Of a DNA stretch of 64,000 nt, positions 8,835-16,769 are shown in pieces. Source of the DNA: Myxococcales bacterium (lineage in GTDB: Bacteria > Myxococcota > UBA727 > VGSZ01); the NCBI GenBank assembly GCA_023248635.1, contig JAHFED010000003.1, positions 140,204 through 204,203 of the forward strand. The letters run 5' to 3'. The notes under the pieces were generated by a model. That model searched no databases. It saw nothing but the letters and a program-made list of their open reading frames with translations, and was not told the DNA's origin. The position numbers were made by a program, and so were the translations under genes. The stretch's first letter is position 1; each line of letters begins with the position of its first letter.

Positions 8835-9593
8835 ATGGCAACCAGCAAAGAATCCAAAGCGAAGCACGACGGCCCCTTCACCCTCGCCATCGACATTGGC
8901 GGCACAGGTCTCAAGGCCTCCGTGCTCGACAAGAAGGGGGCGATGACGACGGAGCGCGCCCGCATCGAGACCCCCCAACCCTGCAACCCCAAGCTCCTCG
9001 TCGACACCCTCGCCGCGCTGATGAAGCAGCTGACCGATCAAGGTCAGAGCTGGGAGCGCATCTCGGTGGGCTTCCCGGGTCTCATCCGCCACGGCGTCAT
9101 CATCACGGCCCCCAACCTCGGCACCAAAGCCTTCGCCGGCTTCGACCTCGCTGCGGCCCTGTCCAAGCGCCTCGGCGCTCCGGTCCGCGCCGTCAACGAC
9201 GCGGACATGCAGGGTTTGGCGGCGATCACGGGCAAGGGCGTCGAGATGGTGTGCACCCTGGGCACCGGCTTCGGCACCGCACTCTTCAGCGACGGTCGCC
9301 TCCAGACCCACCTGGAGATCGCGCACCTGCCTTTCCGCAAGGGCGAGACCTACGACATGCAGCTCGGTGACCGGGCCCGCAAAGAAGTCGGCACCAAGAA
9401 GTGGCTCAAGCGCGTCGACGAAGCCGTCACCAACATGCACACGCTGACCTGCTTCGATCGCCTCTTCATCGGCGGCGGCAATGCCAAGCACCTCGACGCC
9501 GGCGCACTGCCCAAGCACATCAGCCTCGTCGACAACGCTGCCGGCATGCTCGGTGGCATCAAGCTCTGGGACGACCTGCTCGAAGACGTCTGA
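8835..9593 (+). CDS. ppgK: ROK-family sugar kinase, polyphosphate-glucokinase-like
   Basis: 252 aa. N-terminal phosphate loop 'LAIDIGGTGLKASVLD', catalytic-loop Asp in 'RAVNDADMQGL', second phosphate motif 'MVCTLGTGFGTALFSDG', and a C-terminal part ('LGDRARKEVG', 'KKWLKRVDEA', 'DRLFIGGGNAKHL') that I recall from strictly polyphosphate-dependent glucokinases rather than from ATP-dependent ROK kinases. Expected reaction: glucose to glucose-6-phosphate using polyP (or ATP). The ATG at 8835 has a GGAG about 7 bases upstream; the frame is open earlier but overlaps the end of the previous gene. A hairpin terminator follows at 9611. Confidence 0.75.
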   Translation: MATSKESKAKHDGPFTLAIDIGGTGLKASVLDKKGAMTTERARIETPQPCNPKLLVDTLAALMKQLTDQGQSWERISVGFPGLIRHGVIITAPNLGTKAFAGFDLAAALSKRLGAPVRAVNDADMQGLAAITGKGVEMVCTLGTGFGTALFSDGRLQTHLEIAHLPFRKGETYDMQLGDRARKEVGTKKWLKRVDEAVTNMHTLTCFDRLFIGGGNAKHLDAGALPKHISLVDNAAGMLGGIKLWDDLLEDV

Positions 9594-9610
9594 CGTCTCG
9601 CGCGCCCCGA

Positions 9611-9642
9611 CGCAGCGCACCACCGGGCGCGCTGCGCTTTTT
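9611..9642 (+). terminator. intrinsic terminator after ppgK
   Basis: CGCAGCGC and GCGCTGCG pair perfectly (8 bp) around a 10-base loop and are followed by CTTTTT. Position and orientation fit termination of the ppgK transcript just before the tandem palindrome array. Confidence 0.6.
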
Positions 9643-9665
9643 GGTGTTTTGGCTGCTGAGATGGC

Positions 9666-9853
9666 GCTGGCGCGTCTTGAAGTGCTGACGGTTCAAGCCG
9701 CTGGCGCGTCTTGAAGTGCTGACGGTTCAAGCCGCTGGCGCGTCTTGAAGTGCTGACGGTTCAAGCCGCTGGCGCATCTTGAAGTGCTGACGGGTCAAGC
9801 CGCTGGCGCATCTTGAAGTGCTGAGGGTTCAAGCCGCTGGCGCATCTTGAACA
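9666..9853. repeat. tandem array of family 1 palindromes, 34-bp unit
   Basis: Five complete 34-bp units and a partial sixth (starts at 9666, 9700, 9734, 9768, 9802, 9836). Each has GCTGGCGCGTCTTGAA, then TGCTGACGGTTCAAGCC, so that neighbouring TTCAAG and CTTGAA arms can pair. Units 4-6 share a CATCTTGAA variant, and units 4 and 5 differ in one base each in the spacer. There are no unique spacers, so it is not a CRISPR array. It fills most of the 312 bp between ppgK and the YceI gene. Confidence 0.85.
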
Positions 9854-9905
9854 GGGCGACAACTAGAACCGTCTCACCGCTGGGTCTTGTCATAGGAGCT
9901 TGTCG

Positions 9906-10625
9906 ATGTCGAAGCCGCTGCTGGTCGCTGCCCCCCTCGCCCTGCTGGCGGCCCTGGTGGCCTTTGCAGGCGCACCACCCGCCCCACCCCAAGCCGAGCC
10001 ACCAGCGCCGGCCGCCACCCCGCCGGTTGCCACCGACGCCCTTCCCCCCGCCGGTCTGCGTACCTTCGTCATCGACGCCAAGAAGAGCGCCATCGTCATC
10101 CAGGTGTTCAAAGATGGCGCCGCTGCGGCCCTGGCCCACGACCACGTCGTCGAAGCGCGCGAGTTCGCCGGCACCATCAGCGCCGACGCTGCCGATCCGT
10201 CGACGGCCAAGGTCGAGGTCACCGCTCAGACGGCTTCCTTCGTCAACGACGAGGGGAAGCTCCGCACCAAATACGGGCTCGACGGTGAAATTTCCGACAA
10301 GGATCGCAAGGCCGTCGAAGAGAACATGAAGAGCAAGGATCAGCTCGACGTGAAGGGCTTTCCCACGGTGAAATTCACGTCGACGTCGGTGACCAAGGCC
10401 GCCGACGGCAAGCTCACGTTGGCGGGCAAGCTCACCCTGCACGGCGTCACCAAGGACATCACCATGCCTCTCGACGTCAAGCTCAGCGACGTCGTCACCG
10501 GCAACGCCTCCTTTCGGGTCAAGACCAGCGACTACGGGATCAAGCCCTACTCGGCCCTGCTGGGTGCTGTGAAGAACAAGGACGAGATCGTCCTGCACCT
10601 CCACCTCGTGGGACTCCCCCAATAG
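9906..10625 (+). CDS. YceI-like secreted protein
   Basis: 239 aa. A signal peptide ('LALLAALVAFAGA') is followed by a Pro/Ala-rich linker of about 30 residues and a YceI lipocalin-like domain. Typical parts are 'FVIDAKKSAIVIQVF', the His pair region 'ALAHDHVVEAREF', 'VKGFPTVKFTSTSV' and 'GKLTLHGVTKDITMPLDV'. YceI proteins bind isoprenoids or other amphiphiles in the periplasm, and some act as decoys for small lipophilic compounds; the ligand here is unknown. AGGAG at 9894-9898 places the start at ATG 9906 rather than the TTG at 9900. Confidence 0.85.
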   Translation: MSKPLLVAAPLALLAALVAFAGAPPAPPQAEPPAPAATPPVATDALPPAGLRTFVIDAKKSAIVIQVFKDGAAAALAHDHVVEAREFAGTISADAADPSTAKVEVTAQTASFVNDEGKLRTKYGLDGEISDKDRKAVEENMKSKDQLDVKGFPTVKFTSTSVTKAADGKLTLAGKLTLHGVTKDITMPLDVKLSDVVTGNASFRVKTSDYGIKPYSALLGAVKNKDEIVLHLHLVGLPQ

Positions 10626-10731
10626 AGCGCCGCGCAGGCGCCACCGACTCGAAGCACTGTCGGTTGGTCGCCTCGGGTGACGGCGGAAGCCGGCCGATGA
10701 CAAAGACCTGCGCAGGGGACCGTGAACTCAG

Positions 10732-10737
10732 TACGCT
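10732..10737 (+). promoter_or_regulatory. putative -10 element, leaderless start of ptsP
   Basis: TACGCT followed by six bases and then the GTG start of ptsP; no Shine-Dalgarno. The spacing fits transcription starting at or next to the start codon. No convincing -35 is seen. Confidence 0.4.
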
Positions 10738-10743
10738 CCCCGC

Positions 10744-12510
10744 GTGGGTTCGACGGCGCCGATGTCGGGTGAGCATGTGTTGCATGGCTTGGGAGTGGCG
10801 CCTGGCGTGGCCACGGGCCGCGTGCACCTCATCGATCGCCGTCGAAAAAAATACCCCAAGCGCCGCGTCAGCGCCGACGTCGTCGATGCTGAAGTGCTCC
10901 GGCTCGAGAGCGCCTGGCAGGAGGCGCGCGAGCTCCTGCTCTCTTTGAAGGAAAAGGCGGGCGAGCACAGCGCCATTCTCGAGGCCCATCTGTTGATGTT
11001 GGAAGATCCCCTGCTCATCGACGGGGCCAAGAAGCACATCCTCGACGATCGCAAATGCGCCGAGTGGGCCATCCGCGCGACGGTGACCGAGATCCGCACG
11101 CGCTTCGAGGCCCTCGACAACGCCTACTTCCGGGAGAGGCGCAGCGACGTCGATTTCGTCGGCGACCGCCTGCTGGATGCCCTCGGCGGCGATCCGGCGT
11201 CGGGGGGCTTGGCTGCCGAGGTCATCCCCGACGACGCCATCATCGTGGCCCACGAGCTCTCGCCGGGCGACGCCATCGCTCTCGCACGCCGAAAGGTGCG
11301 CGGCTTCGTCACCGAGGTGGGCGGCGCCACCAGCCACACCGCCATCCTGGCGCGCGCTCTCGAGATCCCCGCCGTCATCGCTTGCAAGGGCGTGCTCGAT
11401 CGCGCGGCCTCTGGCGAGGAGATCCTCGTCGACGGTTTGCGCGGCGAGGTGGTGTTGTCGCCGTCGCCGGCGGCGCACGCTCGCTTCCAGACCTTTCAGA
11501 GCATTCACAATGCCCGCCAGAGCGATCTGCGCGCCGACGAAGGCCTGCCCGGCGAGACGCCCGACGGGCGCCGGGTGGAATTGCTCGCCAACGTCGAAGT
11601 CCCCGACGAAGTCCCCGCCGCCGTCGCCCGCGGAGCTGGAGGGGTGGGGCTGTACCGCAGCGAGTTCCTCTTCCTGAACCGCAGTGAGGTGCCGAACGTC
11701 GACGAGCACGAGCAGGCCTACGACGCCATTCTGAGCGCCCTCGACGGACGGCCCGCCACGCTGCGCACCTTCGATCTCGGTTCCGACAAGCTCTCGGCGG
11801 CCATTCGCGCGCCGCGGGAGCAAAACCCTGCGCTCGGCCTGCGGGGCGTGCGCCTGGGCCTCGCGCGTCTGCCGGCGTTGCGGGCCCAGCTGCGGGGCAT
11901 GGTGCGCTCGCTGTCTCGTCGACGACACGGCCAGATCCTCTTGCCGATGATCGGCAGCGTCGAAGAAGTGCTCGCCGTGCGTGCGCTCTTGCGTGAAGAG
12001 ATGGACACGCTGCACGACGAAGGCGTCGACGTGTGGCGGCAGATCCCGGTCGGGGTGATGATCGAGCTGCCCGCGGCGGTGTGGATCGCCGACGCCCTCG
12101 CCGAGGTCGCCGACTTCTTCTCCGTCGGCACCAACGATCTCATTCAGTACATGCTGGCCATCGATCGCGGCAACGAGCACGTCGCCCACCTCTACCAACC
12201 CTTGCACCCTGCGGTGTTGCGCGCCCTGCGCCACGTCGTCGAAGCCGGCCACCACGCGGGCAAGAGCGTCAGCCTCTGCGGCGAGATGGCCGCTGACCCT
12301 TCCTTCGCCCCCGTCGTCCTCGGTCTGGGTTTTGATTCCCTGTCGATGCCGGTGGCCTCGCTGCGCGCGGTGAAGCACGTGATCCGTCGCTTCCGCTACG
12401 ACGACGCCCAAAAACTCGTACAGCAGTGCCTGGCAGCGTCGACGTCTGCCGCGGTGCAGAAGCTCGTGCGCAAAGAGCTGATCCTGCGCGGCCTGTACGA
12501 AGCGGACTGA
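10744..12510 (+). CDS. ptsP: phosphoenolpyruvate-protein phosphotransferase (enzyme I)
   Basis: 588 aa, the usual size for EI without a GAF domain. It transfers phosphate from PEP to HPr. Seen in order: N-terminal 'LGVAPGVATGRVHLID', HPr-binding helices, active His in 'GGATSHTAILARALEIP', PEP-binding barrel motifs 'GGVGLYRSEFLFL', 'LRTFDLGSDK', 'PALGLRGVRLGL', 'QILLPMIGSVEEV', 'VGVMIELPAAVW', 'FFSVGTNDLIQYMLAIDR', and the C-terminal catalytic Cys region 'SLCGEMAADP'. No HPr or sugar-specific EII gene is near. GTG 10744 is used; an ATG six codons later (10762) is possible. The TGA stop is also the first three bases of a dispersed 210-bp repeat. Confidence 0.95.
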   Translation: MGSTAPMSGEHVLHGLGVAPGVATGRVHLIDRRRKKYPKRRVSADVVDAEVLRLESAWQEARELLLSLKEKAGEHSAILEAHLLMLEDPLLIDGAKKHILDDRKCAEWAIRATVTEIRTRFEALDNAYFRERRSDVDFVGDRLLDALGGDPASGGLAAEVIPDDAIIVAHELSPGDAIALARRKVRGFVTEVGGATSHTAILARALEIPAVIACKGVLDRAASGEEILVDGLRGEVVLSPSPAAHARFQTFQSIHNARQSDLRADEGLPGETPDGRRVELLANVEVPDEVPAAVARGAGGVGLYRSEFLFLNRSEVPNVDEHEQAYDAILSALDGRPATLRTFDLGSDKLSAAIRAPREQNPALGLRGVRLGLARLPALRAQLRGMVRSLSRRRHGQILLPMIGSVEEVLAVRALLREEMDTLHDEGVDVWRQIPVGVMIELPAAVWIADALAEVADFFSVGTNDLIQYMLAIDRGNEHVAHLYQPLHPAVLRALRHVVEAGHHAGKSVSLCGEMAADPSFAPVVLGLGFDSLSMPVASLRAVKHVIRRFRYDDAQKLVQQCLAASTSAAVQKLVRKELILRGLYEAD

Positions 12511-12717
12511 TCCCCGATCTCGCTGAACTTCGACCGCGGACCGGTCTCGTTCATCTCCGTCGGGGATGCCCTTCTGGGAGGTCTGGTGCAGACCTCCCCC
12601 CGCGCCGGCGGAGCCGGACGCGGGGCCCCCCACCAACTCCGCGGGCGCGCTTCACGCGCATCATCCCGCGTCTTCCCATCTCGGAACGCGGTCGAACATC
12701 AAGCGGACGCGGGATGA
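12508..12717 (+). repeat. dispersed structured repeat, copy A (210 bp)
   Basis: One of three copies of an element running from TGATCCCCGATCTCG to GCGGACGCGGGATGA. Its first three bases are the stop codon of ptsP. Predicted structure: a perfect 9-bp hairpin GGAGGTCTG-GTG-CAGACCTCC (12577-12597), a GC hairpin CCCCGCGCCGG...CCGGACGCGGGG (12598-12625), a small GCGCG/CGCGC hairpin, and a long-range pairing of ATCATCCCGCGTC with GACGCGGGATGA. It fills nearly the whole gap to the convergent moeA gene. There is no plausible protein in it. Confidence 0.9.
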
Positions 12718-12727
12718 GTGCTCATCA

Positions 12728-13966
12728 TCAGAGCGGAATGACGTCGACGACGGCCCCTGGTTCGATGCGCTCGGCGTCTTTGGGCAAACAAGCCAGGGCG
12801 TTGGCGTCGGCGAGCCCCGACATCTGACCAGAACCCTGGCGCTCGAGCAGACGCAACCGGCCAGCGGTCAGGCGCGCGCGCGCAAAGAAACGCAGCCCCC
12901 TCTTCTTCAAGAAGGGCTGATCGTCGTCGAGGATGGCCGTCGTCGTCGTCGGCAATACGTCCTGCCTTCCCGCCAGCGCGTGCAACAACGGCAAGCCGAA
13001 GAGGGTGAAGGTGACGAGAGCGCTGACGGGATTGCCCGGCAGCCCCAGCACCAGCACCGGCCGTCGTCGGTGCTGGGGCGATAGGGAGCCGAAGGCCAAG
13101 GGCTTGCCGGGGCGCATCGCGATCTGCCAGACGTGCAAGGTCGCGCCGAGCTGCACGAGAGCGGGTCGCACGAAGTCGTGGGATCCCACCGACACCCCGC
13201 CAATGGTGACAAGGACGTCGACGTCGTCGACGTCCATGCGCGCCACGTGGTCCGCCAGGGTGTCCTTGGCGATGCCGAGCATGCGGACCTCGGCCCCCCC
13301 CGCGCGGGCGGCAGCGGCGATGGCCCAGGCGTTGGAGTTGACGATGACGTTGTCGTCGGAACCATCGGCTTCGCCGATTTCGCGCAGCTCATCTCCCGAG
13401 GCCAACACCGCAACGATGGGGCGGCGAACCACCTCGACGCTGGTGTGCCCGGCCGAGAGCAAGAGGTTCAAGCGGGCCGGCGTGACGACGTCGCCGACCC
13501 GGCCCACCACCGCCCCGCTGGCGACGTCTTCACCCCGCGGCCGCACGTGCTCCCCGACCAGGGGGATGTGGTCGATGACAACCTTGCCCTCCGCCGCTTC
13601 CCCGGCGCGGCATTGCTCCCGCATGACGACGGCATCGACTCCCGCGGGGATGGGCGCCCCTGTGGTGATCGCAACCGCCTCGCCGGCGCCGATGGGGGTG
13701 GAGCTGCCATGACCGGCCAACGACTGAGCGACGATCCGCAACTGCGTCCCCACGGCGACCACGTCAGCGGAGCGCACGCCGTAGCCATCCATCGCGCTGT
13801 TGGTGAAGGGCGGGAGCGCACGACGGCTGTGCACGACGGTGGCCAGTGCCCGCGGACGTGGATCAAGCGCGAGATCGGTGAGGGCCACGCGCTCCAACGA
13901 GAGCGGATGCGCCGCCGCCAGCATGCGAGCGCGGGCGTCGTCGACGTCGAGGAGCTCGCTGCTCAT
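12728..13966 (-). CDS. moeA: molybdopterin molybdenumtransferase MoeA
   Basis: 412 aa. Inserts molybdenum into adenylated molybdopterin. Typical segments: 'LPPFTNSAMDGYGVRSADV', 'GEAVAITTGAPIPAGVDAVV' (20 residues), 'IPLVGEHVRPRGEDV', the MoaB-like core 'VAVLASGDEL' and 'VTIGGVSVGSHDFV', and 'MRPGKPLAFG' with 'VLGLPGNPVSALVTF'. The last ~75 residues form the usual C-terminal beta domain. Its ATG overlaps the TGA of the upstream lipoprotein gene (ATGA), so the two are translationally coupled, which ties cofactor insertion to a redox/cytochrome-type protein. GGAG and AAAGGG lie just before the start. Confidence 0.93.
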   Translation of the reverse strand: MSSELLDVDDARARMLAAAHPLSLERVALTDLALDPRPRALATVVHSRRALPPFTNSAMDGYGVRSADVVAVGTQLRIVAQSLAGHGSSTPIGAGEAVAITTGAPIPAGVDAVVMREQCRAGEAAEGKVVIDHIPLVGEHVRPRGEDVASGAVVGRVGDVVTPARLNLLLSAGHTSVEVVRRPIVAVLASGDELREIGEADGSDDNVIVNSNAWAIAAAARAGGAEVRMLGIAKDTLADHVARMDVDDVDVLVTIGGVSVGSHDFVRPALVQLGATLHVWQIAMRPGKPLAFGSLSPQHRRRPVLVLGLPGNPVSALVTFTLFGLPLLHALAGRQDVLPTTTTAILDDDQPFLKKRGLRFFARARLTAGRLRLLERQGSGQMSGLADANALACLPKDAERIEPGAVVDVIPL

Positions 13967-15573
13967 GGACCCTTTCTCCGCTGGTGGCCGGGCCCAAGGA
14001 TCTTGAGCAAGCGTTGCTCGTAGATGAAGCTGGCCGCGCTCTCGATGTGGGGCGGGAGATGACAGCCGCGACACACGACCTCGTCGACGACGCGGTGGAT
14101 CTGGCTGGCGTCGCCGCTCTGAGCGTGCAGCGATCCCGGGCCGTGGCAGCTCTCGCATTGCACACCGGTGAGATCTTTGTCGACGAGCAAGGTGGTGGTG
14201 CAGGCGCCGCCGGCGACGTCGAAGCCGGCGGAATGGCAGCCCACACACGAGCGATCTTTCTCGCGTCCCGCGCTCACCAAGGTCGGCCAGGCCTGGCTGT
14301 GACCCGATCGGTGGGTGATCTTCTTGCCCTCTTTGGTGGTGGCGACGACATCGACGAGGGCCTGTTGCCAGGTGTCGAAGGCGGCGGCGTGGCAGGCCTT
14401 GCAGGTGGCGGCGCCGACGAAAGAGGGCGCCCCTGCTGCTGGCTCGGGGCAGGTCACGCCTTGCTCACAGTGGCCGACCAGCGAGGGAATGGAGCGCTCG
14501 TAGTAGGCGAGCTCTCGCTGGGCCTGGGCCTCTTCGTTCATGCCGCGCTGCAAAGGGATGGCCTGCACCACCACCGCCGGGCCGGTGACGACGTCGCTTT
14601 CGCCGTCGAGGCCCGCACGCTCCTGCGCGAAGACATCGCGGCGCTGCTGCTGGAATTGCTTTTTCTCCCCGTCGGGGAGGGCCGCCAGCAATCGCTCGAG
14701 CTCGAGCAGGCGCACATCGAGCAGCTTCTTGCGGGCCTCGATGCTGGCCTGATCGTGCAGACGCAGCGGCGCGCCCTTGGTGCGTCCCTGAAGGTGCAGC
14801 GTGACCAAGCCCGCGTACTGGGACTGCCAACCCGCCGAGACGACGACGGCGCTACCAACCTGTTGGGGAGCCAGCGGCGCCTCGGGCGGACGGCCGACGA
14901 TGACGACGTCGACGCCGGACCAGGTTGCGGCCCGCACCAGAGCCTCTTTGAAGCTCATCTGGGCCAAGACGATGACCGCGTCGTGCACAGTGGCGCCCAC
15001 CGCCTTGGGCACCAACGCAGGGTCGTCTTTGTCGTCGGTGCCGACGACCAGGAGCTTCGACCCTCCGCGCTCGACGAGCTGCGCTTGGCCGTGCTCCAGC
15101 GAAGGGATCCCATGCTTGCGCAAGAGCCCGTCGCGAAAGGGCGCCCCGCGGACGTCGTCGAGGGGCCCCCGCGTCGTCGCCACCAGCCCAGCGCGGGCGT
15201 AAGTCGACACCAGGAGCTCGGTGCGGGCCTCAGCCTGGCAGCGATCAACCGCGCCGTCGTCGCTCAGTTTTTCAAAGAGGAGATCCCCCGCATCGACGAC
15301 GACCACGCGGCCGCCGAAAGCCCGCTGCGCGTCGTCGATGAGGGCCTTGAAGCGGGCGATGCCGCCGAGGGGATCACCGGTGCAGCCGCAGGGCTCGACG
15401 TAGCCCTGCACCCCCGCGGTGTAGAGCAGGGCGATGCCCGTCGCGGTGGCTGCAAAGGGGGCGGACTCCATCTTCGTCGTCATCGTCGTCGGGCTGGGCT
15501 CGATGGCCTGGGGGATCGGGCGCGCGCACGCCGCCGACAAAAACAGCAAACAGGAAAGAGCAGAAGCCCGCAC
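13963..15573 (-). CDS. lipoprotein: UshA-like phosphatase fold fused to tetraheme cytochrome c
   Basis: 536 aa from a GTG. N-terminal signal with lipobox 'FLSAAC' (C16). Residues ~50-250 follow the metallophosphatase/5'-nucleotidase order ('YTAGVQGYVEPCGCTGDPLG', 'GRVVVVDAGDLLFE', 'VDVVIVGRPPEAPL'), but the usual N-terminal DxH metal site is replaced, so catalysis is doubtful. After a helical stretch comes a cytochrome c554-like part with four CxxCH heme sites: 'CKACH', 'CVGCH', 'CESCH', 'CRGCH'. Such proteins are anchored in the periplasm and probably carry electrons. It is coupled by ATGA to moeA. The divergent gene at 15594 starts only 20 bp away. Confidence 0.75.
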   Translation of the reverse strand: MRASALSCLLFLSAACARPIPQAIEPSPTTMTTKMESAPFAATATGIALLYTAGVQGYVEPCGCTGDPLGGIARFKALIDDAQRAFGGRVVVVDAGDLLFEKLSDDGAVDRCQAEARTELLVSTYARAGLVATTRGPLDDVRGAPFRDGLLRKHGIPSLEHGQAQLVERGGSKLLVVGTDDKDDPALVPKAVGATVHDAVIVLAQMSFKEALVRAATWSGVDVVIVGRPPEAPLAPQQVGSAVVVSAGWQSQYAGLVTLHLQGRTKGAPLRLHDQASIEARKKLLDVRLLELERLLAALPDGEKKQFQQQRRDVFAQERAGLDGESDVVTGPAVVVQAIPLQRGMNEEAQAQRELAYYERSIPSLVGHCEQGVTCPEPAAGAPSFVGAATCKACHAAAFDTWQQALVDVVATTKEGKKITHRSGHSQAWPTLVSAGREKDRSCVGCHSAGFDVAGGACTTTLLVDKDLTGVQCESCHGPGSLHAQSGDASQIHRVVDEVVCRGCHLPPHIESAASFIYEQRLLKILGPGHQRRKGP

Positions 15574-15581
15574 CCCCTGGC

Positions 15582-15587
15582 TATAGT
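15582..15587 (+). promoter_or_regulatory. putative -10 element, leaderless start of the HD-ThiE gene
   Basis: TATAGT, six bases, then GTG at 15594, within a 20-bp divergent intergenic gap too short for a leader with ribosome site. It is the closest match to TANNNT in the window. Confidence 0.5.
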
Positions 15588-15593
15588 CCGTTT

Positions 15594-16769
15594 GTGAGCC
15601 TCGTCGAAGAAGCCGATCGCATCGCCGTCGACGCCCACGCGGGCCAGACCCGACGCCACGGCGCGCCCTATGTGTCCCATCCGCGGGCGGTGGCCAGCAT
15701 CGTCGACGACATGGCCTTTGCCTGCGAGCTGGCCATCGACGACGCCGTGCGGGCCACCGCCCTGCTGCACGACGTGCTCGAAGACTGTCCCCGCTACAGC
15801 GCCTCTCTGCTCGCCGAGCGCTGCGGCAAAGACGTCGCCGCCGCCGTCACCGACCTGACGAAGACGGGCAAGGGCGAGAGCGCCACCGCGGCGTACTACC
15901 AGCGACTCCACCAAGCCCCGACGACGACGAAGCTGGTGAAGATCTGCGACCGGCTGCACAACCTCTCCGAGCTGCACAAGCAACCCGACGGCAAGAAGGT
16001 GCGCAGCTACGTCGACGAAACCCTGGGGCACGTTCGACCGCTCGCCCTTGAGCTGCACGCGGGGTTGGTGGCCGCCGTCGACGACGCCATTGACAATGCC
16101 AGGGCCAACCAGGGCCTCGAGACGTCGGCGCAGCCTGACAGCGGGCTCTACGCCATCGTGTCGCCGTCGGCGTCGCTGCTCCTGCGGGTGCAGGCCCTGC
16201 TCGATGGCGGCATCGCGCGGTTGCAGTTGCGCGTGAAAGGCGACCTCGACGACCGCGCTTGGCTCGCTCTCGCCCAAGAGGTGCAAGCCAAGTGCGCAGC
16301 TCGACAGGTCGCCTTCGTCATCAACGACCGCGCGGATTTGGCCTTCGCCGCCGACTGTGGCGTGCACCTCGGCGACCGCGATCTCCCCTCCTCTTGTGCT
16401 CGGCGTCTGCTGGGTCGCTCCGCGCTGGTGGGCGCCTCGACCCACGACCTCGAACAGCTGCGGGGCGCCGACGTCGACGGCAATGCCTGCCACCTGGCGC
16501 TGGGACCCGTGTGGCTCTCGTCGACGAAGCAGACCCACCCGACCGTGGGCGTCGACGTGCTGCGGCAGGCGTGCGCGACCACCAGCCGCCCCATCGTTGC
16601 CATCGGCGGCATCGACACACCTGCCCGCGCGGCAGAAGCAGCCCGGGCCGGCGCCGCCTTCGTCGCCGTCCTAAAAGCCTTGAGCTCCGACGACGTCGAC
16701 AGCGTTCATGGCCTCGCCCGGCGCTTCGCCCTCTCCTTCGCCGCGGGGCGCGCGACCGGCGCACCGTGA
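15594..16769 (+). CDS. fusion: (p)ppGpp hydrolase-type HD domain and thiamine-phosphate synthase ThiE
   Basis: 391 aa. Residues 1-150 match the HD hydrolase of RelA/SpoT/MESH1: 'RRHGAPYVSHPRAVA' (H29), 'LLHDVLED' (H59 D60, with the catalytic Glu-Asp pair) and 'KICDRLHNLSE' (the Asn). No synthetase, TGS or ACT domain is present. Residues ~185-380 match ThiE: 'GIARLQLRVKG', 'AFVINDRADLAFAADCGVHL', 'LVGASTHD', 'LALGPVWLSSTKQ', 'IVAIGGIDTPARA', 'AGAAFVAVLKAL'. ThiE joins HMP-PP and THZ-P to thiamine phosphate. I know of no standard fusion of these two. The TGA overlaps the GTG of the next gene (GTGA). Confidence 0.8.
   Translation: MSLVEEADRIAVDAHAGQTRRHGAPYVSHPRAVASIVDDMAFACELAIDDAVRATALLHDVLEDCPRYSASLLAERCGKDVAAAVTDLTKTGKGESATAAYYQRLHQAPTTTKLVKICDRLHNLSELHKQPDGKKVRSYVDETLGHVRPLALELHAGLVAAVDDAIDNARANQGLETSAQPDSGLYAIVSPSASLLLRVQALLDGGIARLQLRVKGDLDDRAWLALAQEVQAKCAARQVAFVINDRADLAFAADCGVHLGDRDLPSSCARRLLGRSALVGASTHDLEQLRGADVDGNACHLALGPVWLSSTKQTHPTVGVDVLRQACATTSRPIVAIGGIDTPARAAEAARAGAAFVAVLKALSSDDVDSVHGLARRFALSFAAGRATGAP

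Noticed and set aside
9666..9853. CRISPR array
   Set aside because: Direct repeats of 34 bp run head to tail without unique spacers, the repeat contains palindromes, and no cas gene is present. The same applies to 50045-50220 and 62979-63154.
13984..15597. 537-codon open frame on the plus strand opposite the cytochrome lipoprotein
   Set aside because: Shadow of the minus-strand gene; the GAC/GTC-rich codon use leaves long antisense frames. The translation is Gly/Ala/Arg-rich without any motif, while the minus frame has a lipobox and four CxxCH sites.
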